The notes: generated from the sequence alone by a model not told the origin. A stretch of 64,000 nt of DNA from Paraglaciecola sp. L1A13 (GCF_009796745.1 NZ_CP047024.1:1426001-1490000); one strand, 5' to 3'. Shown: positions 9,237 through 17,810, counted from the first letter of the stretch. Program-made: numbers and translations.

Positions 9237-10154
9237 ATGGAAGACGAATGCCCAAAATGTCCCCCCGAGGGCCTACCCGCATGGATGGGGACATTTGCAG
9301 ATTTAATGTCTTTGTTGATGTGTTTCTTCGTTTTGCTGCTGTCATTTTCAGAAATGGATGTATTAAAATTTAAGCAAATCGCTGGTTCGATGAAGTTTGC
9401 TTTTGGTGTGCAAAATAAAATTGAGGTTAAAGATATTCCTAAAGGCACAAGTGTTATTGCCATGGAGTTTAGACCCGGACGTCCAGACCCGACGCCGATT
9501 GAAACAATACAGCAGCAAACTATTGAAATGACTCAGCAAATGCTAGAGTTTCAGGCGGGTAATGAAGACTCGGCTGGAGGACGTCAAAAGCAACGCGGTG
9601 AACAAAAAGGCGGTGCCGCCCAGCAAACTGCTAGCGAGGAAGCAAGCGCGAAAAGTAAAGCAAGCCAAGAGGAAGCCAACGAGAAGTTGAAGAAGGTTGC
9701 TCAGCAGCTGGAAAAAGAAATTCTCGACGGTGCAATTGAAATGGAATCATTAGGGCAACAACTTATTATCCGTATTCGTGAAAATGGTTCGTTCTCCGCT
9801 GGTTCAGCATTTTTACAACCTCAATTTAGACCTATCTTACGTAAAATAGGTACCATACTCGCTGATATGCCAGGTGATATTGAAATATCAGGTCACAGCG
9901 ACAGTATGGTGATTTCCAACGAGTTGTATCGTTCTAATTGGGACTTGTCGGCGCAACGAGCAGTCGCCGTAGCAGAAGAGTTACGCAAAGCGCCGGGTTT
10001 TAATGAAAGCCGTATGTCGGTTGTAGGTAAAGCCGATACCGCACCCTTACTCGGGGAAGATAATGCACAAGCTCGTAGCAGTAACAGACGTGTTGAGATT
10101 GCCATTAAGCAGGGTAAAGCGAAAGTGTCAGAGCCTATATCAGTATTAGAATAA
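9237..10154 (+). CDS. pomB: Flagellar stator subunit PomB (MotB/OmpA domain)
   Basis: Partner of PomA; anchors the stator to peptidoglycan and supplies the ion-binding aspartate. N-terminal EDECPKCPPEGLPAWMGTFADL leads into one membrane helix; Asp22 sits where the Na+/H+-binding residue of PomB/MotB lies. A Gln/Lys/Glu-rich linker (~residues 85-160) follows, then an OmpA-like peptidoglycan-binding domain with ISGHSD (~219) and NRRVEI near the C-terminus. Total 305 residues, usual for the family. Cys5 and Cys8 before the helix are common in PomB. It is followed by a rho-independent terminator. Confidence 0.95.
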   Translation: MEDECPKCPPEGLPAWMGTFADLMSLLMCFFVLLLSFSEMDVLKFKQIAGSMKFAFGVQNKIEVKDIPKGTSVIAMEFRPGRPDPTPIETIQQQTIEMTQQMLEFQAGNEDSAGGRQKQRGEQKGGAAQQTASEEASAKSKASQEEANEKLKKVAQQLEKEILDGAIEMESLGQQLIIRIRENGSFSAGSAFLQPQFRPILRKIGTILADMPGDIEISGHSDSMVISNELYRSNWDLSAQRAVAVAEELRKAPGFNESRMSVVGKADTAPLLGEDNAQARSSNRRVEIAIKQGKAKVSEPISVLE

Positions 10155-10181
10155 TTAGATTATTCAAGCTCCGAAATTAAG

Positions 10182-10204
10182 GCGACCCGCAGGTCGCTTT
10201 TTTT
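10182..10204 (+). terminator. Rho-independent terminator after pomB
   Basis: GCGACC (10182-10187), loop CGCA, GGTCGC (10192-10197), then seven T. It lies between pomB and the convergent DUF3833 gene. Confidence 0.9.
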
Positions 10205-10236
10205 GGCCCTGCATCAGGCTGAGCGCCAAGAGCAGA

Positions 10237-10788
10237 CTACGAACCACATGAGGGAATATCTGCGCTCTTATCAAAAAAGATAGAAAATTCAGCAACGGTC
10301 ACACCAAATTTTTTCATATATGAACGATTCATCATGCGGTTATTATCTAGTGCGTACATCCAGTCATCAATTGCAAAGTCATATTCGGTGCCATCAATGG
10401 GTACGGTTAAGGTGTACTTCCAATTAAAGGCGCTACCTTGTGATGTGCCACTCGCTTGACCGACTACGTCCGAAGCACTGCCAGTCACTGCGCCATTTTC
10501 GTCTACAGTGACATTCCATATACGAGTTTGACGGGTACCGTCGTTAAAATAAAATGATTCATCAAGTTGGCCATTATTGCCTTGCCACGTTGCTGTTATA
10601 TCGACGCAGAATCGGCGGGTAAGTTTGCCTGAATAGTCTTGAACTATCCCCCAAGCTGTTAACTGACCATCGAAATAGTCTTTCAGTGAAAAGGTCGGCG
10701 TGGTATCCCGATATTCATCGATAGCGGTAGTACAAGCGCTTAACAATACTAAGCTAGCGGATAAAGAGATGGCTTTTAAGGTGTGCAT
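10237..10788 (-). CDS. DUF3833 family lipoprotein
   Basis: A 183-residue predicted outer- or inner-membrane lipoprotein: hydrophobic signal and lipobox LLSAC with the acylated Cys at residue 19. The mature part has GQLTAWGIVQDYSGKLTRRF and ends DWMYALDNNRMMNRSYMKKFGV, the DUF3833 pattern. Its biochemical function is unknown. It is the last gene of the seven-gene cluster that starts at 15715 and has the Cfa-type lipid methyltransferase in the middle, so a role in lipid handling or envelope protection is inferred from position only. It begins 9 bp after the preceding gene. Confidence 0.85.
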   Translation of the reverse strand: MHTLKAISLSASLVLLSACTTAIDEYRDTTPTFSLKDYFDGQLTAWGIVQDYSGKLTRRFCVDITATWQGNNGQLDESFYFNDGTRQTRIWNVTVDENGAVTGSASDVVGQASGTSQGSAFNWKYTLTVPIDGTEYDFAIDDWMYALDNNRMMNRSYMKKFGVTVAEFSIFFDKSADIPSCGS

Positions 10789-10797
10789 GATTGTGTC

Positions 10798-11307
10798 CTA
10801 TTTTGCCTGACCAATTAATTGCTTACGCAGTTTTGGATAGCTCCCGTTGGGGTCTAACCAAATGCGTAAAAAGCTCGTTGAAAAGTTTTTATCGGCGATG
10901 CTACCGATCCGTTTCTGGTTTACATAGAACGCACCACGGTGGTCTTCACCGATTAAAAACAAAAACTCGTCTTTCTCCTTAATATCGGGCCAGATACTTG
11001 CGAGTTGCGTCAACCACGGCTGATAAACGTCACGGGAGACACCAAGCTTGTTCCATTCATCGGTGGTGGAGGCTAGAAGATCGTCTGCGTCTATATCTCG
11101 CAAATAGGTGATTTGTAATGCCAGGGGTCTTTGATTTTCAGTGTAAGTGCCGTCAGCGCTATATAACGTAGAGTGATATACATCCCAGAAAAACACCGAT
11201 AACTTGGCGCTTCCTACTGGCTGCATCTCGCTTATAAGTGACGAACTTTGCCCTACCGATGAGAACAAGGCTAACAACAATACGATACAGTGTATGCTTG
11301 GCTTCAT
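10798..11307 (-). CDS. Chalcone-isomerase-like protein
   Basis: 169 residues with an N-terminal Sec signal peptide (hydrophobic IVLLLALFSSVGQSSS). The mature part GSAKLSVFFWDVYHSTLYSADG and ALQITYLRDIDADDL resembles the bacterial chalcone-isomerase-like fold, members of which bind fatty acids rather than flavonoids; catalysis is not established. It starts one base after the Cfa-family gene stop codon, so it is translated in the same operon. Periplasmic location and proximity to fatty-acid-modifying enzymes make fatty-acid binding a reasonable guess. Confidence 0.8.
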   Translation of the reverse strand: MKPSIHCIVLLLALFSSVGQSSSLISEMQPVGSAKLSVFFWDVYHSTLYSADGTYTENQRPLALQITYLRDIDADDLLASTTDEWNKLGVSRDVYQPWLTQLASIWPDIKEKDEFLFLIGEDHRGAFYVNQKRIGSIADKNFSTSFLRIWLDPNGSYPKLRKQLIGQAK

Positions 11308-11308
11308 G

Positions 11309-12562
11309 TTAGCGGCTTAAGGGGGCGCAATAAGCAGGTTTACTTAGCACCAGTTGCACGGTGCTAATAGTGCGCTCTAAAAAACCACCTTCGCAGTAGC
11401 TAAGATAGTAGCGCCACATATTACTGAAGCGTTCGTCGTAACCATCTTGCGCCAGTACATCAATGTTACTGTTAAATGCTTGATGCCAATGTTGTAGGGT
11501 TTTTGCGTAGTCTAATCCAATATCATGAAGATCGCGGATCATCATATCGGTGTGTTTTTTTAAGTGCTCATTAATCAACAACTGAGACGGTAGAAAACCG
11601 CCAGGAAATATATGCTTTTGAATAAAATCAACACTTTTAGCGTAACTGTTCAGGCGTTGATCACTGATAGTAATTGATTGGAGCAACATTACCCCGTCTT
11701 TCTTTAAAAGATTAGAGCACTTCTGAAAAAAGGTAGGCAAGTATTCTTTACCTACCGCTTCAATCATTTCAATAGAAACCAACTTGTCGTATTGGCCTTC
11801 TAACAACCGATAATCTTTTTTCAAAAGGGTAATTTGTTGTTGTAAATTTTCACGCTCAACCCACTGTTGAGCAAACGCATATTGCTCTTCAGAAATCGTT
11901 GTTGTGGTCACTTTACAGCCATAATTTTTAGCCGCATAAACTGCTAGACCTCCCCAGCCGGTGCCTATTTCCAACAAGTGATCGCTTGCTGTGAGTTGTA
12001 ACTTGTCACATATAGTTTTCAGTTTATGTTGCTGTGCCTCACCGAGGTTGGCGTCTTTGTGCGGGTAGATTGCCGATGAATACATCATGCTGTCATCTAA
12101 AAATCGGGTATATAACTTGTTGCCCAAATCGTAATGATCAGCAATATTCTTCTTTGCTTGGCTAGTGGAGTTACGCCGTGCAAAATGGCCAATTTTACGA
12201 ATCGGCAGCGCTAACCATTCCATTTTACCTTCCCAGCGGTCAAGCATCGGCAAGTTACGGGCGAAGATTCGAATTACATTGGTTAGGTTTGGTGTAATCC
12301 ACATTCCTTCGCTGTAGGTTTCGCCTGAGGCAACACTGCCACCAAATAGCAAGCGGCGGTATGCGCGTAAGTCTAGAAAGTTAATTTCGGCATGTAAGTC
12401 AGAGCCTTTCTCGCCGAATACATCGACTAAGACGCCATTTTCTTTTATGACCATTTCGCCTTCAGGCAAACTAGCAAAAATTTTTAACATGATTTGACGA
12501 CTGATCTTGTCTTGCCAAGAAAGTGAGTCAACCTCTTGGAGGGTCTGTTCGCTGTTAACCAT
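11309..12562 (-). CDS. cfa: Cyclopropane-fatty-acyl-phospholipid synthase family methyltransferase
   Basis: SAM-dependent enzyme that methylenates or methylates double bonds of phospholipid acyl chains at the membrane. The 417 residues have an N-terminal lipid-binding part and a Rossmann methyltransferase. Seen: KKNIADHYDLGNKLYTRFLD (~139-158), MMYSSAIYP, LLEIGTGWGGLAVYAA (SAM-binding loop, ~195-210), EMIEAVGKEYL, and the C-terminal DIGLDYAKTLQHW and MWRYYLSYCEGGF. Paralogues of this type within ChrR-sigma regulons act in photo-oxidative stress and, in Rhodobacter, in furan-fatty-acid synthesis (UfaM). Which reaction this one performs cannot be read from sequence. Gap to the upstream DUF1365 gene is 1 bp. 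Confidence 0.9.
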   Translation of the reverse strand: MVNSEQTLQEVDSLSWQDKISRQIMLKIFASLPEGEMVIKENGVLVDVFGEKGSDLHAEINFLDLRAYRRLLFGGSVASGETYSEGMWITPNLTNVIRIFARNLPMLDRWEGKMEWLALPIRKIGHFARRNSTSQAKKNIADHYDLGNKLYTRFLDDSMMYSSAIYPHKDANLGEAQQHKLKTICDKLQLTASDHLLEIGTGWGGLAVYAAKNYGCKVTTTTISEEQYAFAQQWVERENLQQQITLLKKDYRLLEGQYDKLVSIEMIEAVGKEYLPTFFQKCSNLLKKDGVMLLQSITISDQRLNSYAKSVDFIQKHIFPGGFLPSQLLINEHLKKHTDMMIRDLHDIGLDYAKTLQHWHQAFNSNIDVLAQDGYDERFSNMWRYYLSYCEGGFLERTISTVQLVLSKPAYCAPLSR

Positions 12563-12563
12563 A

Positions 12564-13292
12564 CTACTTCTTACCTTGTGTTGCGTGTGCGTAAAAAGGC
12601 ACGCGTTTTAAAAATAGTTTTATCGCCTGCCAATAAATACCAATCACGGTCTTGATGGCCATACTAGGGATTGATATTAATACGCGAAATACTGACGTAG
12701 AGTTCAGTTCGATGCGCGTTAAATTCAAACCAGTATCTAAATGAGTGATCTCTTTAACACATTTGAGTGTTAAGTTAAGTTTTTTGCTTGGTTGCATGAC
12801 GGCCCATTTATACTGCATATCCAAGGGATTAAATGGTGAAACATGAAACGCTTTTTGCGAATCGTGTTGATCATCTAAGTCGACCAAATAGTGATGCCGT
12901 TCATTCCACGGGGTATTACTGACTTCAGCTAGCATATGGCTGTAAAGACCGTCTGGTTGACGTAAGTAATAGAAATTGACGGGGCTAAAATACAAACCAA
13001 ACGTGCGTACTTGCCCAAGTAGGTATACGTCACCAGCAAGTTGCTTTCCTGCTAATTCGCTCATCCGTTTGAGGACACTTTTTTCGAGTGATTCCGTTTT
13101 ATCGCCTAGGTAATCTTGGCGTTTGTAACGCAAGGGGGCCCAATGTGAGGATGAGAAAAAACGCACGTTTTTTTCAATTTCACTCAACTCGTCAAGTTTT
13201 AGCCACATAAGAAAAATATCGTAGTTAAACGAATTTTTCTTAGGATAGTGGCGAGCGTGAAACACCCGACCTTTATATATAGCACTTTGCAT
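12564..13292 (-). CDS. DUF1365 family protein
   Basis: 242 residues starting MQSAIYKGRVFHARHYPKK. This ATG (13292-13290) overlaps the stop of the upstream FAD oxidoreductase by one base (TAATG); a start nine codons earlier would overlap 28 bp and is less likely. Seen: FNYDIFLMWLKLDEL, QVRTFGLYFSPVNFYYL, LAEVSNTPWNERHHY and FHVSPFNPLDMQYKW, the DUF1365 signature. The family has no proven enzymatic activity but is nearly always encoded beside an FAD oxidoreductase and a Cfa-like enzyme, as here. A C-terminal amphipathic or hydrophobic stretch may attach it to the membrane. Confidence 0.88.
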   Translation of the reverse strand: MQSAIYKGRVFHARHYPKKNSFNYDIFLMWLKLDELSEIEKNVRFFSSSHWAPLRYKRQDYLGDKTESLEKSVLKRMSELAGKQLAGDVYLLGQVRTFGLYFSPVNFYYLRQPDGLYSHMLAEVSNTPWNERHHYLVDLDDQHDSQKAFHVSPFNPLDMQYKWAVMQPSKKLNLTLKCVKEITHLDTGLNLTRIELNSTSVFRVLISIPSMAIKTVIGIYWQAIKLFLKRVPFYAHATQGKK

Positions 13293-14563
13293 TACAACGT
13301 TTCGCCAAAATGTTGGCATACATCTAATGCGCTGCGTACACCATCTTCATGAAAGCCGTTGTACCAATATGCACCACAAAAATGCAGTCCGTCTACAGCT
13401 GAAATTTCATGTCGGCGAGACTGAGCATTGATAGCGGCTTCATTAAATTGTGGATGGGCGTATTGGTAGGTGCCTAATATCGCGTTTTCAGCGATACCGC
13501 TGCGATTATTGAGGGTCACGCAAAAAGTGGTATCTGATTTAAGGCACTGCAAAATATTCATATTGTAAGTCAGTATAGCGGGGGAATGATGGGCTTCGTG
13601 CTCATTAGGAATAGAATAGTTCCAACTGGCCCAGGCGAGCTTACGTTTAGGCAAAACGCTGCTGTCGGTGTGTAAAATAACGTCATTGGGAATGTATTTT
13701 ATTTGGCCAAGTATGTTAGCTACAAGCTCCCGCTGGGGAATTTCAGCATTATCAAGCATGCTAAGAGCCTGATCACTATGGCAGGCAAAAATAATCTCAT
13801 CGAACTGTTCACTGCCCTCATGCCAATTCACTTGATACCCAGTATCTATTTTCGTTACGCCCGTAACTGGCGTACTTAATCGAATTTTATTGGAAAAACC
13901 TCTCGTTAAGGGCGCAATGTACTCTCTTGAGCCGCCAATAAGGGTATACCATTGAGGACGATCGGTGACGTTAAGTAAGCCGTGATTATTAAAGAATCGT
14001 AAGAAAAATATAAAAGGGAATGCTTTTATGTCTTCGACACTGGTAGACCAAATTGCCGCGCACATCGGTAGTATATAATTATAAATAAAGGCATCGCTGA
14101 AATGATGCTCACTTAGAAAGCCAAATAAGGTTTGTTGAGTGTTTATGTTGGCTAAATCTTGTGCTTTACATAGCTTATTGAAACGCAAAATATCTTTTAC
14201 GATACGCCAAAACAAAGGGCGAAAGATATTGCGCCGTTGAGCAAATAAACTGTTAAGTGTATTACCGTTGTATTCAAGATTTAGGGCCGCATTTTTGACG
14301 CTGAAACTCATTTCACTGGACTGACTTTTTACCTTTAGCGCGTCCATTAACTTTATAAAGTTAGGGTAGGTCCAATCGTTGTAAACGATAAAACCAGTAT
14401 CTATTGCATATTCGCGACCATTAACAATCACATCTTTTGTGGCAGTGTGCCCGCCGATATAATCGTTGGCTTCGAAAATCGTAATGTCGTGTTTTTTATG
14501 CAGCAAGTAGCCACATGTCAATCCTGAAATTCCGCTGCCAATAATGGCAATTCGCTTAGACAT
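13292..14563 (-). CDS. FAD-dependent amine-oxidase-like oxidoreductase
   Basis: 423 residues. The dinucleotide-binding motif GSGISGLTCGYLLHKKHDIT begins at residue 8, followed by FEANDYIGGHTATKD (second FAD contact), and the C-terminal HFCGAYWYNGFHEDGVRSAL closes the FAD site. This is the NAD(P)/FAD amine-oxidase/desaturase-like family always associated with DUF1365 and Cfa. In the Rhodobacter furan-fatty-acid pathway a flavoprotein (UfaD) introduces a second double bond in a methylated acyl chain; a similar role is possible but inferred. Translationally coupled to DUF1365 and 1 bp after the SDR gene stop. Confidence 0.87.
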   Translation of the reverse strand: MSKRIAIIGSGISGLTCGYLLHKKHDITIFEANDYIGGHTATKDVIVNGREYAIDTGFIVYNDWTYPNFIKLMDALKVKSQSSEMSFSVKNAALNLEYNGNTLNSLFAQRRNIFRPLFWRIVKDILRFNKLCKAQDLANINTQQTLFGFLSEHHFSDAFIYNYILPMCAAIWSTSVEDIKAFPFIFFLRFFNNHGLLNVTDRPQWYTLIGGSREYIAPLTRGFSNKIRLSTPVTGVTKIDTGYQVNWHEGSEQFDEIIFACHSDQALSMLDNAEIPQRELVANILGQIKYIPNDVILHTDSSVLPKRKLAWASWNYSIPNEHEAHHSPAILTYNMNILQCLKSDTTFCVTLNNRSGIAENAILGTYQYAHPQFNEAAINAQSRRHEISAVDGLHFCGAYWYNGFHEDGVRSALDVCQHFGETL

Positions 14564-14564
14564 C

Positions 14565-15296
14565 TTAGTCCGCTTCCTGTTTATTATTTTTCATTTTCTT
14601 ACTTAGCGCGACTTTGATCGAGCTTGGTAGTCGTGATAACACACGAAGTATTACGCCAAACATTATCGGGAAATAAATATTTTTCGAGCGCTTCTCGATG
14701 CCTCTGAGCAAACTAGCGACTGCTTCATCAACGGAAATTCGCATAGGCATATCGAAATCGTTTTTATTGGTGAGTGGCGTTTCTACAAAACCCGGTGAAA
14801 CACTCTGCACGATTATGCCTTTGGCAGCTAAATCGACCTCCATTGTTTTGGTCAGGTAATGTAAAGCGGCTTTACTGGCGCCATATGCTTGGCTCTGCGT
14901 AAAGGGCAGTAACCGAGCCATGCTGTCGACGATGACGAGTTGATTGCCTGCCATTAAATTGGGTAATAAGGCATTAACACAATTTATGACACCAAAGAAG
15001 TTGGCTTCAAATACGCGTTTAAACATATCTGGCTCAAAGGTATCTACATCAACGTATTCGCAAACGCCAGCGTTGAGAACATAGATGTCAGCTCGCACGT
15101 TACGCAAAGCATCAATAGTTTGCTGTTGGTCGGTCACATCAAAATTAAGCGTTGTTAGCTGATGGCTTGACTCGAGCTCAGTGAGCTTTTCACTATTGCG
15201 ACCACATGCAATAACGTTATAGTGCCTATCGGCAGCAAGCTTTACCAATCCTTCGCCGATACCTGATGTTGCACCAGTGACTAATATTTGTTTCAT
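14565..15296 (-). CDS. Short-chain dehydrogenase/reductase
   Basis: 243 residues of classical SDR: cofactor motif TGATSGIGEGLVKLA at residue ~7, NAGVCEYVD (NAG motif, ~76), catalytic Ser in IVDSMARLLPF and YGASKAALHYL (YxxxK, ~137-141), then SPGFVETPLT. The first-strand motif with no acidic specificity residue directly visible does not settle NADH versus NADPH. Substrate unknown; its position in the lipid cluster suggests an acyl or lipid-derived carbonyl. Its ATG overlaps the upstream gene stop codon by four bases (ATGA). Confidence 0.88.
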   Translation of the reverse strand: MKQILVTGATSGIGEGLVKLAADRHYNVIACGRNSEKLTELESSHQLTTLNFDVTDQQQTIDALRNVRADIYVLNAGVCEYVDVDTFEPDMFKRVFEANFFGVINCVNALLPNLMAGNQLVIVDSMARLLPFTQSQAYGASKAALHYLTKTMEVDLAAKGIIVQSVSPGFVETPLTNKNDFDMPMRISVDEAVASLLRGIEKRSKNIYFPIMFGVILRVLSRLPSSIKVALSKKMKNNKQEAD

Positions 15297-15715
15297 GACG
15301 CTAATCGCCCTTTAAGATATCTAATGACCGAACCAAGAACTGGTATATGTTCGTAACACATGCTGCCCAAATCGTAGTAATCGCGCTGGTAACTAATTTT
15401 ATTCTCTGTAATCGCTAACTGGCTAATGCCTTGCACACTGATGTTTTCGCCTGCTTTTAGCTTAGGGTGGCTAAAATGCATTACCCACGTTATTACCGCG
15501 CGGGAATCAAATTTATCTATTTGTTGTATGTCGAACGAACATTCACTGACATTTTCAAGTAATTGAGCAAAATAATGTCGTACATCCACTAAGCCTTTGT
15601 GCTCTTTCACTGGGTCGACAAATATAATGTCTTCGCTATAAAGATCGGCGAGCTCCGTTAAAGACTGACTATCTAGTTTTTTATAAAATTTTACGAAACG
15701 TTCTACGGCATCCAT
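15293..15715 (-). CDS. NTF2-like (SnoaL-fold) protein
   Basis: 140 residues of the NTF2-like cone-shaped fold: FVKFYKKLDSQSLTELADLY, then DIIFVDPVKEHKGLVDVRHYF, VITWVMHFSHPKL and VQGISQLAITENKISYQRDYYD. Proteins of this family bind small hydrophobic ligands or act as isomerases/cyclases; no specific reaction can be assigned. It is the first gene of the minus-strand lipid cluster, and an ECF-type promoter (TGATCT-N18-TAATAA) lies about 50 bp upstream. Confidence 0.82.
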   Translation of the reverse strand: MDAVERFVKFYKKLDSQSLTELADLYSEDIIFVDPVKEHKGLVDVRHYFAQLLENVSECSFDIQQIDKFDSRAVITWVMHFSHPKLKAGENISVQGISQLAITENKISYQRDYYDLGSMCYEHIPVLGSVIRYLKGRLAS

Positions 15716-15762
15716 TGGTTAACACTCGTTATATTGTCGGGATTATTATAAAGTCGCTATCA

Positions 15763-15792
15763 TTATTAACGCGTAAATTGATTTTAAGATCA
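15763..15792 (-). promoter_or_regulatory. Candidate ECF (ChrR-associated sigma) promoter of the lipid cluster
   Basis: Minus strand reads TGATCT (15792-15787), an 18-nt spacer, then TAATAA (15768-15763), some 50 bp upstream of the NTF2-like gene. The same -35 hexamer and spacer occur upstream of the sigma-factor gene at 16450-16479. TGATC is the -35 core known for the Rhodobacter RpoE/ChrR-type (ECF11) sigma factors. Confidence 0.65.
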
Positions 15793-15885
15793 TCATTGGA
15801 TGATTTTCAATTGCCACAGATCTAAATCGTTATCATCACGTACCAATCGATATCTATCACCTGAGTATTACTGTTGAATGTGAAT

Positions 15886-16452
15886 ATGTTTACGTTACCT
15901 TTATTCCCTTTATCTGCCCATGTGTTACCCCAAGGGCGTATGGCACTGCGCATTTTTGAACCGCGTTATATTCGAATGGTGAAGGAAGCCTGTGCGGCGC
16001 AGTCTGGCTTCGGCATTTGTATGTTGAATGCGAAAGGCAATAAGTCCCTAAATGAGCACATTTATCATGTTGGGACTCACGTTAAAGTTATTGATTTTGA
16101 TATGTTAAACGATGGTTTACTGGGGATAACGGTAGAGGGGGATCGGTGTTTTTCCATTCAACAAATTGAAACAGAAAAAGACGGTTTGCGAATAGGACAA
16201 TGTTCATGGCTTCCTACTTGGCAGGCAGATCCCGGCACTGATATTTCCTTAGTGAAGCAGCGATTGATCGACATATTTGATAAGTACCCTGAAATCCAAG
16301 ATATGTATCCTGCACCTCATTTTGAAGATCCTATTTGGGTGATTTATCGATGGCTAGAACTTCTGCCAGTGTCAGCCGAACAAAAACAGCAATTTATTCA
16401 GCAAAGGGACTATGTCAAAACGGTCGATTTTTTGACACAATTGGTCAAATGA
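15886..16452 (+). CDS. LON N-terminal (substrate-binding) domain protein
   Basis: 188 residues, a stand-alone Lon-protease-like N-terminal PUA-fold domain with no AAA or protease part. Seen: FTLPLFPLSAHVLPQGRMAL, RIFEPRYIRMVKEACA and GFGICML, then LGITVEGDRCFSIQQIE. ATG at 15886 is chosen; TTG at 15874 and GTG at 15880 are in frame upstream, and none has a strong ribosome-binding site. Function unknown. Its divergence from the lipid cluster and position directly before the sigma-factor gene suggest it belongs to the same stress response. Its TGA stop overlaps the -35 box of the next promoter. Confidence 0.85.
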   Translation: MFTLPLFPLSAHVLPQGRMALRIFEPRYIRMVKEACAAQSGFGICMLNAKGNKSLNEHIYHVGTHVKVIDFDMLNDGLLGITVEGDRCFSIQQIETEKDGLRIGQCSWLPTWQADPGTDISLVKQRLIDIFDKYPEIQDMYPAPHFEDPIWVIYRWLELLPVSAEQKQQFIQQRDYVKTVDFLTQLVK

Positions 16453-16479
16453 TCTTTTTCACAGATAAGCCTGTATAAA
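16450..16479 (+). promoter_or_regulatory. Candidate autoregulatory ECF promoter of the sigma-chrR pair
   Basis: TGATCT (16450-16455), 18-nt spacer, TATAAA (16474-16479), 29 bp upstream of the sigma-factor ATG. It matches the element in front of the lipid cluster in -35 sequence and spacing, as expected for an autoregulated ECF sigma factor. Confidence 0.65.
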
Positions 16480-16507
16480 CTGTAATCGTTAATACAGGTG
16501 AAAAGTG

Positions 16508-17122
16508 ATGCTTGTCGGAATCCCTTTGGAAACAAAATATTCAAATGCAGTTGTACCGAAAGAGTGTGCTGATGAAATGTCAGCTTATCTCGAATTAGTA
16601 GGGCAACTGCGCTGTAAACGCTCTTTTGCGGAGGTATTTAATTATTTTGCCCCGCGACTTCGCTCATATGCACTCAAGCAAATGGGTAACGAAGCCCTTG
16701 CTATGGAGTTGGTGCAAGATACGATGTCGAATGTGTGGCAAAAATCTCACCTGTTTAATTCCGAGAAAGGTGCTCCGTCGACATGGATTTTTACCATTGC
16801 CCGTAACATTCGTTTCGACATGCTCCGTAAACAACGCAATCGCAAAGAAGACATTTGCGCAGATGATTTATGGCCCGTTCTTTGTGAACAAACCGCAGAC
16901 GTTAATGAAGTCCCCCTCGATGAACAAGTTACGTTGCAAGAACTCGGCAAGTTGTTTACGGCACTTCCGGACAAACAGCGTGCTGTTATTGAGGCTATCT
17001 ATGTCGAAGGTAAATCTCAACAGGAAGTGGCGGACGAATTGTCCATTCCCCTCGGCACTGTCAAATCGCGAACACGCCTTGCTCTGCAGCGTTTAAAAGA
17101 GATGTTAAAAGATAATGATTAA
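16508..17122 (+). CDS. rpoE: ECF RNA polymerase sigma factor, RpoE/ChrR type
   Basis: 204 residues with sigma region 2 (FAEVFNYFAPRLRSYALKQ, AMELVQDTMSNVWQKSHLF, STWIFTIARNIRFDMLRKQ, ~residues 40-115) and region 4 (LPDKQRAVIEAIYVEGKSQQ and VADELSIPLGTVKSRTRLAL, ~150-195). Start ATG 16508 is preferred because AGGTG lies 7 bp before; GTG at 16505 is also possible. The stop overlaps the downstream ChrR-type anti-sigma gene by 8 bp. In Rhodobacter the homologous pair responds to singlet oxygen; the same signal is inferred here. Not the E. coli-type envelope-stress RpoE, which pairs with RseA. Confidence 0.92.
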   Translation: MLVGIPLETKYSNAVVPKECADEMSAYLELVGQLRCKRSFAEVFNYFAPRLRSYALKQMGNEALAMELVQDTMSNVWQKSHLFNSEKGAPSTWIFTIARNIRFDMLRKQRNRKEDICADDLWPVLCEQTADVNEVPLDEQVTLQELGKLFTALPDKQRAVIEAIYVEGKSQQEVADELSIPLGTVKSRTRLALQRLKEMLKDND

Positions 17123-17786
17123 TTTCCATCCTGAATTGGCACATCTTCATGCTTTCGCTGAAGGGACGTGTCCAGTTAATTTAGCGCTAATAATTTCAGC
17201 TCATGTTGATATGTGCCCCCGTTGTCAGGCATTAACAATGCAGGCGCAGGAAGATATAGGTGCACAAGAACTATCACGAGCTATTCAATCTCCTGATGTT
17301 GATAAAGGCCTCAACGAGATGATGTTACAGATTATGCAAACTACGGATTTTGAGCCAACAAAAACTCCGCCAGTCAATTATCCTCTTGAACTCGATGGTC
17401 GGCAATTTACTCTGCCCAGAGCGCTCGCTAGATATACTCAGAAAACCGGTAACTGGTCTCGACTAGTGGGTAAATTATGGCAGGCACCAGTGGATTTAGG
17501 TCAGGACGGGCAAGCTAATTTCATTTATATGGAAAAAGGCGGTCGTGTTCCTGAGCATACCCACAAAGGTTCCGAGTTCACCCTTGTTATTGATGGGCAG
17601 TTTAGTGATGGCTTAGCCGACTACGATTGTGGTGATTTTACCATTATGGATAGCAGTAACAAACACATGCCTTTCTCTGAGGCCGATGAGGGGTGTTTAG
17701 TTTTTACCATGGTAGATAAGCCGCTACATTTCACTTCGGGCTTAGCGAGACTTTTAAACCCATTCAGCCAGTTGTTTTTTAAATAA
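17115..17786 (+). CDS. chrR: ChrR-type zinc-binding anti-sigma factor
   Basis: 223 residues. The N-terminal zinc anti-sigma domain is intact: His5, His30, Cys34 and Cys37 (HVDMCPRC), matching the H..HxxxCxxC ligands of Rhodobacter ChrR. The C-terminal cupin domain has its own metal set EHTHKGSEFT (His148, His150, Glu154) and His184 (NKHMPF). ChrR holds the ECF sigma factor inactive and releases it on singlet oxygen, with the cupin needed for the response. The gene overlaps the sigma-factor gene by 8 bp. It ends at a strong bidirectional terminator. Confidence 0.93.
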   Translation: MINFHPELAHLHAFAEGTCPVNLALIISAHVDMCPRCQALTMQAQEDIGAQELSRAIQSPDVDKGLNEMMLQIMQTTDFEPTKTPPVNYPLELDGRQFTLPRALARYTQKTGNWSRLVGKLWQAPVDLGQDGQANFIYMEKGGRVPEHTHKGSEFTLVIDGQFSDGLADYDCGDFTIMDSSNKHMPFSEADEGCLVFTMVDKPLHFTSGLARLLNPFSQLFFK

Positions 17787-17810
17787 CGTATCACGTAAAT
17801 TTCACCTATA

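Noticed and set aside
12564..13319. Longer DUF1365 start (MPTFWRNVV)
   Set aside because: It would overlap the upstream gene by 28 bp; the ATG at 13292 gives a TAATG junction and the family N-terminus.
15786..15840. ECF promoter for the LON-domain gene on the plus strand
   Set aside because: TGATTT and TAAATC occur but with a 16-nt spacer and mismatched -35, unlike the other two sites.
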